Shown here piece by piece: positions 24,493-26,909 of a stretch of DNA of 26,909 nucleotides. Under the pieces are notes generated by a model. The model was given only the letters and a program-made list of their open reading frames with translations. It had not been told where the DNA came from and ran no database searches. The position numbers and the translations under genes were made by a program. This DNA comes from Armatimonadota bacterium (GTDB lineage: Bacteria > Vulcanimicrobiota > JACPDS01), in the NCBI GenBank assembly GCA_016183885.1, contig JACPDS010000149.1, positions 1-26,909 of the forward strand, in the 5' to 3' direction. Position 1 is the stretch's first letter. Every line of letters starts with the position of its first letter.

Positions 24493-25788
24493 TTAAGGAA
24501 TCAAGCGATTAATATCTCGAGGAAATAAAGAGGCTTCTCTAATATTCGCTAATCCAAGCATACGGGCGGTAATTCTTTCCAGTCCTATGGCTAATCCTCC
24601 ATGAGGAGGCATTCCATATTTAAAAGCTTCTAAATAAAAATTAAAATTATCCGGATTCATCCTGAGCTTTTTCATTTTAGTAAGATAATCTTCATAGCGA
24701 TTTATCCTTTGTCCGCCTGTTGTAATTTCCAAACCCCTGAAAAGCAAATCAAAACTTTTAGTATAACCGGGATCTTCGGAATCATCCATAGTATAAAAAG
24801 GACGTTTATCTGATGGGAAATGAGTAATAAAAATAAATTCTGAATTATATTTTTCTTTAGAATATTGACAAATTAATCTTTCGTCTTCCGGATCAAGGTC
24901 AGGTTCTCCTAAACAAGTTTTATGATAATTTTTTTCTAAAATACTTTGAGCTTCTCTTAATTTTAAATGAGGAATTTCTTCCGGAACAAAAGGTATTTCC
25001 ATCTCAAAAAACTTAAATTCTTCTTGAGAAGTCTTCTTCAATTCTTTAAGCATATAAATTAATAAATTATTTTCCAGCCTCATTATATCTAAATGATTTT
25101 CAATGAAACCCATTTCATAATCTAAACTTACATATTCGTTTAAATGCCGGGCGGTATTGTGCTGTTCGGCGCGAAAAACCGAACCAACTTCAAAAACTCT
25201 TTCAAAAACTCCTACCATAATTTGTTTGTAAAATTGGGGGCTTTGAGCTAAATAAGCCGTTTTATCAAAATATTCCACTTTAAAAATATTTGAGCCGCCT
25301 TCCGCTCCGGCGCAGACAATTTTAGGAGTAAAAATCTCGGTAAAATTTTGGGTAATCAGATATTCTCTAAATAATTTAGCAATTTGAGCTTGAATTTTAA
25401 AAATAGCGCTAATTTGAGGATAGCGTAAACTTACAGAGCGGTAATCCAGCAAAGTATCTAAATTAGCGGAAATTTTCTTTTTATTAATTTGTAAAGGATA
25501 ATCTTCTACTACCCTGCTTTGTATTTTGATCTCTTTAATTTTTAATTCTATTCCTTGAACGGCTCTTTCTTCTTTTACTACTTCTCCTTTTAATTTTACG
25601 ACTGTTCCTATAGATAATTCTTCCGATAAATCCGTTTGATTTTCTATTACCCCCTGGATAAATCCAGAATAATCTCTTAAAATTATAAAAACTATTCCTC
25701 CTAACTTTCTAATCTTATGAATCCAGCCCCAGACCCATATTTCTTGATTAATAAAATTTACCGCTTGATTAATTAAAGCGCGTTCCAC
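24493..25788 (-). CDS. aspS: Aspartyl-tRNA synthetase, archaeal/short type, probably non-discriminating
   Basis: The 431-residue enzyme charges tRNA with aspartate. Its length and lack of the large bacterial insertion domain place it in the archaeal-type (AspRS2) group rather than the usual bacterial form (about 590 residues). An N-terminal OB-fold anticodon domain (1 to about 100) contains WGWIHKIRKLGG. The class II core shows FTEIFTPKIVCAGAEGGSNIF (motif 1 region), FRAEQHNTARHLNEYVSLDYEM (motif 2) and GGLAIGLERITARMLGLANIREASLFPRD (motif 3). His24 sits where non-discriminating archaeal enzymes have His and discriminating ones Trp, so it may also charge tRNA-Asn for GatCAB amidation. Start is GTG, with AAAGGAGAG just upstream. 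A palindromic operator-like site lies 27-47 bases before it. Confidence 0.94.
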   Translation of the reverse strand: MERALINQAVNFINQEIWVWGWIHKIRKLGGIVFIILRDYSGFIQGVIENQTDLSEELSIGTVVKLKGEVVKEERAVQGIELKIKEIKIQSRVVEDYPLQINKKKISANLDTLLDYRSVSLRYPQISAIFKIQAQIAKLFREYLITQNFTEIFTPKIVCAGAEGGSNIFKVEYFDKTAYLAQSPQFYKQIMVGVFERVFEVGSVFRAEQHNTARHLNEYVSLDYEMGFIENHLDIMRLENNLLIYMLKELKKTSQEEFKFFEMEIPFVPEEIPHLKLREAQSILEKNYHKTCLGEPDLDPEDERLICQYSKEKYNSEFIFITHFPSDKRPFYTMDDSEDPGYTKSFDLLFRGLEITTGGQRINRYEDYLTKMKKLRMNPDNFNFYLEAFKYGMPPHGGLAIGLERITARMLGLANIREASLFPRDINRLIP

Positions 25789-25814
25789 ATTTCTCTCCTT
25801 TAATATTACTATAG

Positions 25815-25835
25815 ATATGTGAATTATTCACATAT
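25815..25835 (-). promoter_or_regulatory. Perfect palindromic operator-like site upstream of aspS
   Basis: Nine-base arms ATATGTGAA and TTCACATAT flank TTA, forming a perfect inverted repeat. Its core TGTGAATTATTCACA (25818-25832) lies 30 bases upstream of the aspS GTG start. On the minus strand a -10-like TATAGT follows it directly. The same core, with one base changed, lies 33 bases upstream of ahcY. The absence of a following U-run argues against a terminator for the upstream glycosyltransferase gene. Confidence 0.55.
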
Positions 25836-25850
25836 TTCTATCACTAATAA

Positions 25851-26846
25851 CTATTGACTTTTAATTAATTGCTTAATTTCTTCCCATAATTTTTCATTTA
25901 TATTTAATAACTCGCTTCTCTTTAAATTTAGATGAGGCACGCCCCAGGGATACCATTGACTTCTACATTTTTCATAATTTTCATCTTGATAAACACAAAC
26001 TACCGGTATCCCAACGGCTGAAGCTACATGCGTAGCTCCCGTATCCATAGTAAAAAAAAGGGCGCATTTTTTAATTAAACTTGCCCAAGTTTTTAAAAAA
26101 AGACCGCCAATTATAAATACTTCTTTTAAATTTAAATCACCTTCTAAATTTTTAGCTAATTCCATTTCAGCTTCTCCATAAGTAATTACAATAGGTAATT
26201 TAAATTTATTCTGGATTTTATTAATCAAATTTTTAAAATCAATTATTTTAAAATCTTTATAAAGCCATTTATTGGATAAATGAAGGCCGATTATCGGAAG
26301 CTTAATTCTTTTTTCTAAGAATATTTTTTCAACAAACTTAAGATCATTTTCTTCCAGGGGTAAAAATCATACTTGAGCATTTATTTTCCAATTAAAATAT
26401 TTAGCTATAGATAAAATTTGTTCTACTTCATGGGGTATATTCTCTTTCCTTTTTAAAGTTTCTTCTATATATAAAATTAACGGATGAGTAAAAAAAATTT
26501 TAGCGAATATTTGATTAAAAAGCCTTTGAGAGTAAATTATCCCTGTTCTAATTTTTGCTCCGCTCAAATAAGCTAAAAGATAAGCTTTAAAAACAGGAGA
26601 AAGAACAATTACAAGATCGAATTTTCCCGTTTTTATTTTTTTGCTTGAATTAATAAAAGAATCAAAAATTAAGATTTCATCCAAGGCAGGATTTCCTACG
26701 ACTATTTCTTTGGTGTAAGAATTTACTAAAATTGAGATATGACTTTCAGGGAAATTTTCTCTTACAACCTTTATAAAAGGGGTAGAACAAATTAAATCGC
26801 CTATTTGGTCGATTCTTATAATTAAAATTTTATTTATTTTCTTCAA
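25851..26846 (-). pseudogene. GT9 family glycosyltransferase (heptosyltransferase-like) with one in-frame TGA
   Basis: Two frames, 26367-26846 and 25851-26228, are parts of one gene in the same phase, separated by a single TGA (26367-26369) at codon 160. Between the stop and the downstream fragment the frame stays open and coding-like (FLPLEENDLKFVEKIF, then LPIIGLHLSNKW). The N-terminal half shows ILIIRIDQIGDLICSTPFIKVV, and the C-terminal half FFTMDTGATHVASAVGIPVVCVY, both typical of GT9 ADP-heptose-type transferases. The total of 331 codons is a normal length. GT9 enzymes add heptose or other sugars to surface glycans such as lipopolysaccharide. The start is probably TTG at 26846, behind GAGG. 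The stop could be a true mutation, a consensus error, or recoding; it is the only lesion I see. Confidence 0.85.
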
Positions 26847-26907
26847 ATAAAGCCTCTTTTACTACATTTAAATAATGATATTGAAGAATAATTTCTTTAA
26901 ATAAATT
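26830..26907 (-). CDS. C-terminal end of an upstream gene (partial)
   Basis: A frame open to the window edge codes for 25 residues (NLFKEIILQYHYLNVVKEAL and five more) and stops with TAA at 26830-26832. It overlaps the GT9 start by 17 bases, as is common in sugar-transferase operons. The amphipathic residues resemble the last helix of a glycosyltransferase or similar enzyme, but too little is visible to name it. Confidence 0.5.
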   Translation of the reverse strand, partial: NLFKEIILQYHYLNVVKEALFEENK

Positions 26908-26909
26908 AA

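Noticed and set aside
25851..26228. A separate 125-residue gene for the C-terminal GT9 half
   Set aside because: It is in the same frame as the N-terminal half with coding-like sequence between; only one TGA separates them.

Overview
The window is a stretch of bacterial chromosome that is AT-rich throughout. Nearly all genes lie on the minus strand; the only clear plus-strand gene is a subtilisin-like protease at 18626-19864. The genes (PriA, a PASTA-free Ser/Thr kinase fused to TPRs, a class II nucleotidyltransferase, MurI, an archaeal-type AspRS, a GT9 glycosyltransferase, NfeD/slipin) suggest an uncultivated, walled bacterium from a candidate phylum of the Omnitrophota/Desantisbacteria/Atribacterota kind. 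This placement is inference from gene content, AT-richness and the style of the intergenic palindromes; no rRNA or other phylogenetic marker is present.

Layout by region. 1-203: GC-rich palindromic repeat, no gene. 204-5375: a Ser/Thr kinase with zinc ribbon and about 20 TPR units, followed six bases later by priA. 5444-7943: a secreted LmbE-type deacetylase with an extra C-terminal beta domain, followed one base later by a CCA/poly(A) polymerase-type gene. 7989-10662: ahcY then metK, two steps of the S-adenosylmethionine cycle. 10935-12635: DUF2207 membrane protein. 12864-14789: an accessory-looking patch with a DUF1003 membrane protein, tRNA-Pro(CGG), a MazF toxin with a ribbon-helix-helix antitoxin, and two palindromic repeat elements. 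14790-18297: a ClpP-type NfeD protease, a short NfeD, a slipin and a branched-chain aminotransferase, all co-oriented. 18626-20633: subtilisin-like protease converging on murI. 20819-24112: an uncharacterised beta-rich protein, a glcD-like FAD oxidase and a damaged glcF-like iron-sulfur partner. 24493-26909: archaeal-type AspRS, a GT9 glycosyltransferase interrupted by one in-frame TGA, and the tail of a further gene.

The strongest unexplained signals are these. A near-identical TGTGAnTnATTCACA palindrome (7-1-7 symmetry) lies about 30 bases upstream of both ahcY and aspS. The glcF-like gene has lost the second ferredoxin Cys motif together with its reading frame. The element at 14565-14716 has nested inverted repeats. 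Another palindromic element directly abuts the tRNA-Pro 3' end and is complementary to it. I do not see a defence system other than the toxin-antitoxin pair, nor any CRISPR array, transposase or phage gene.
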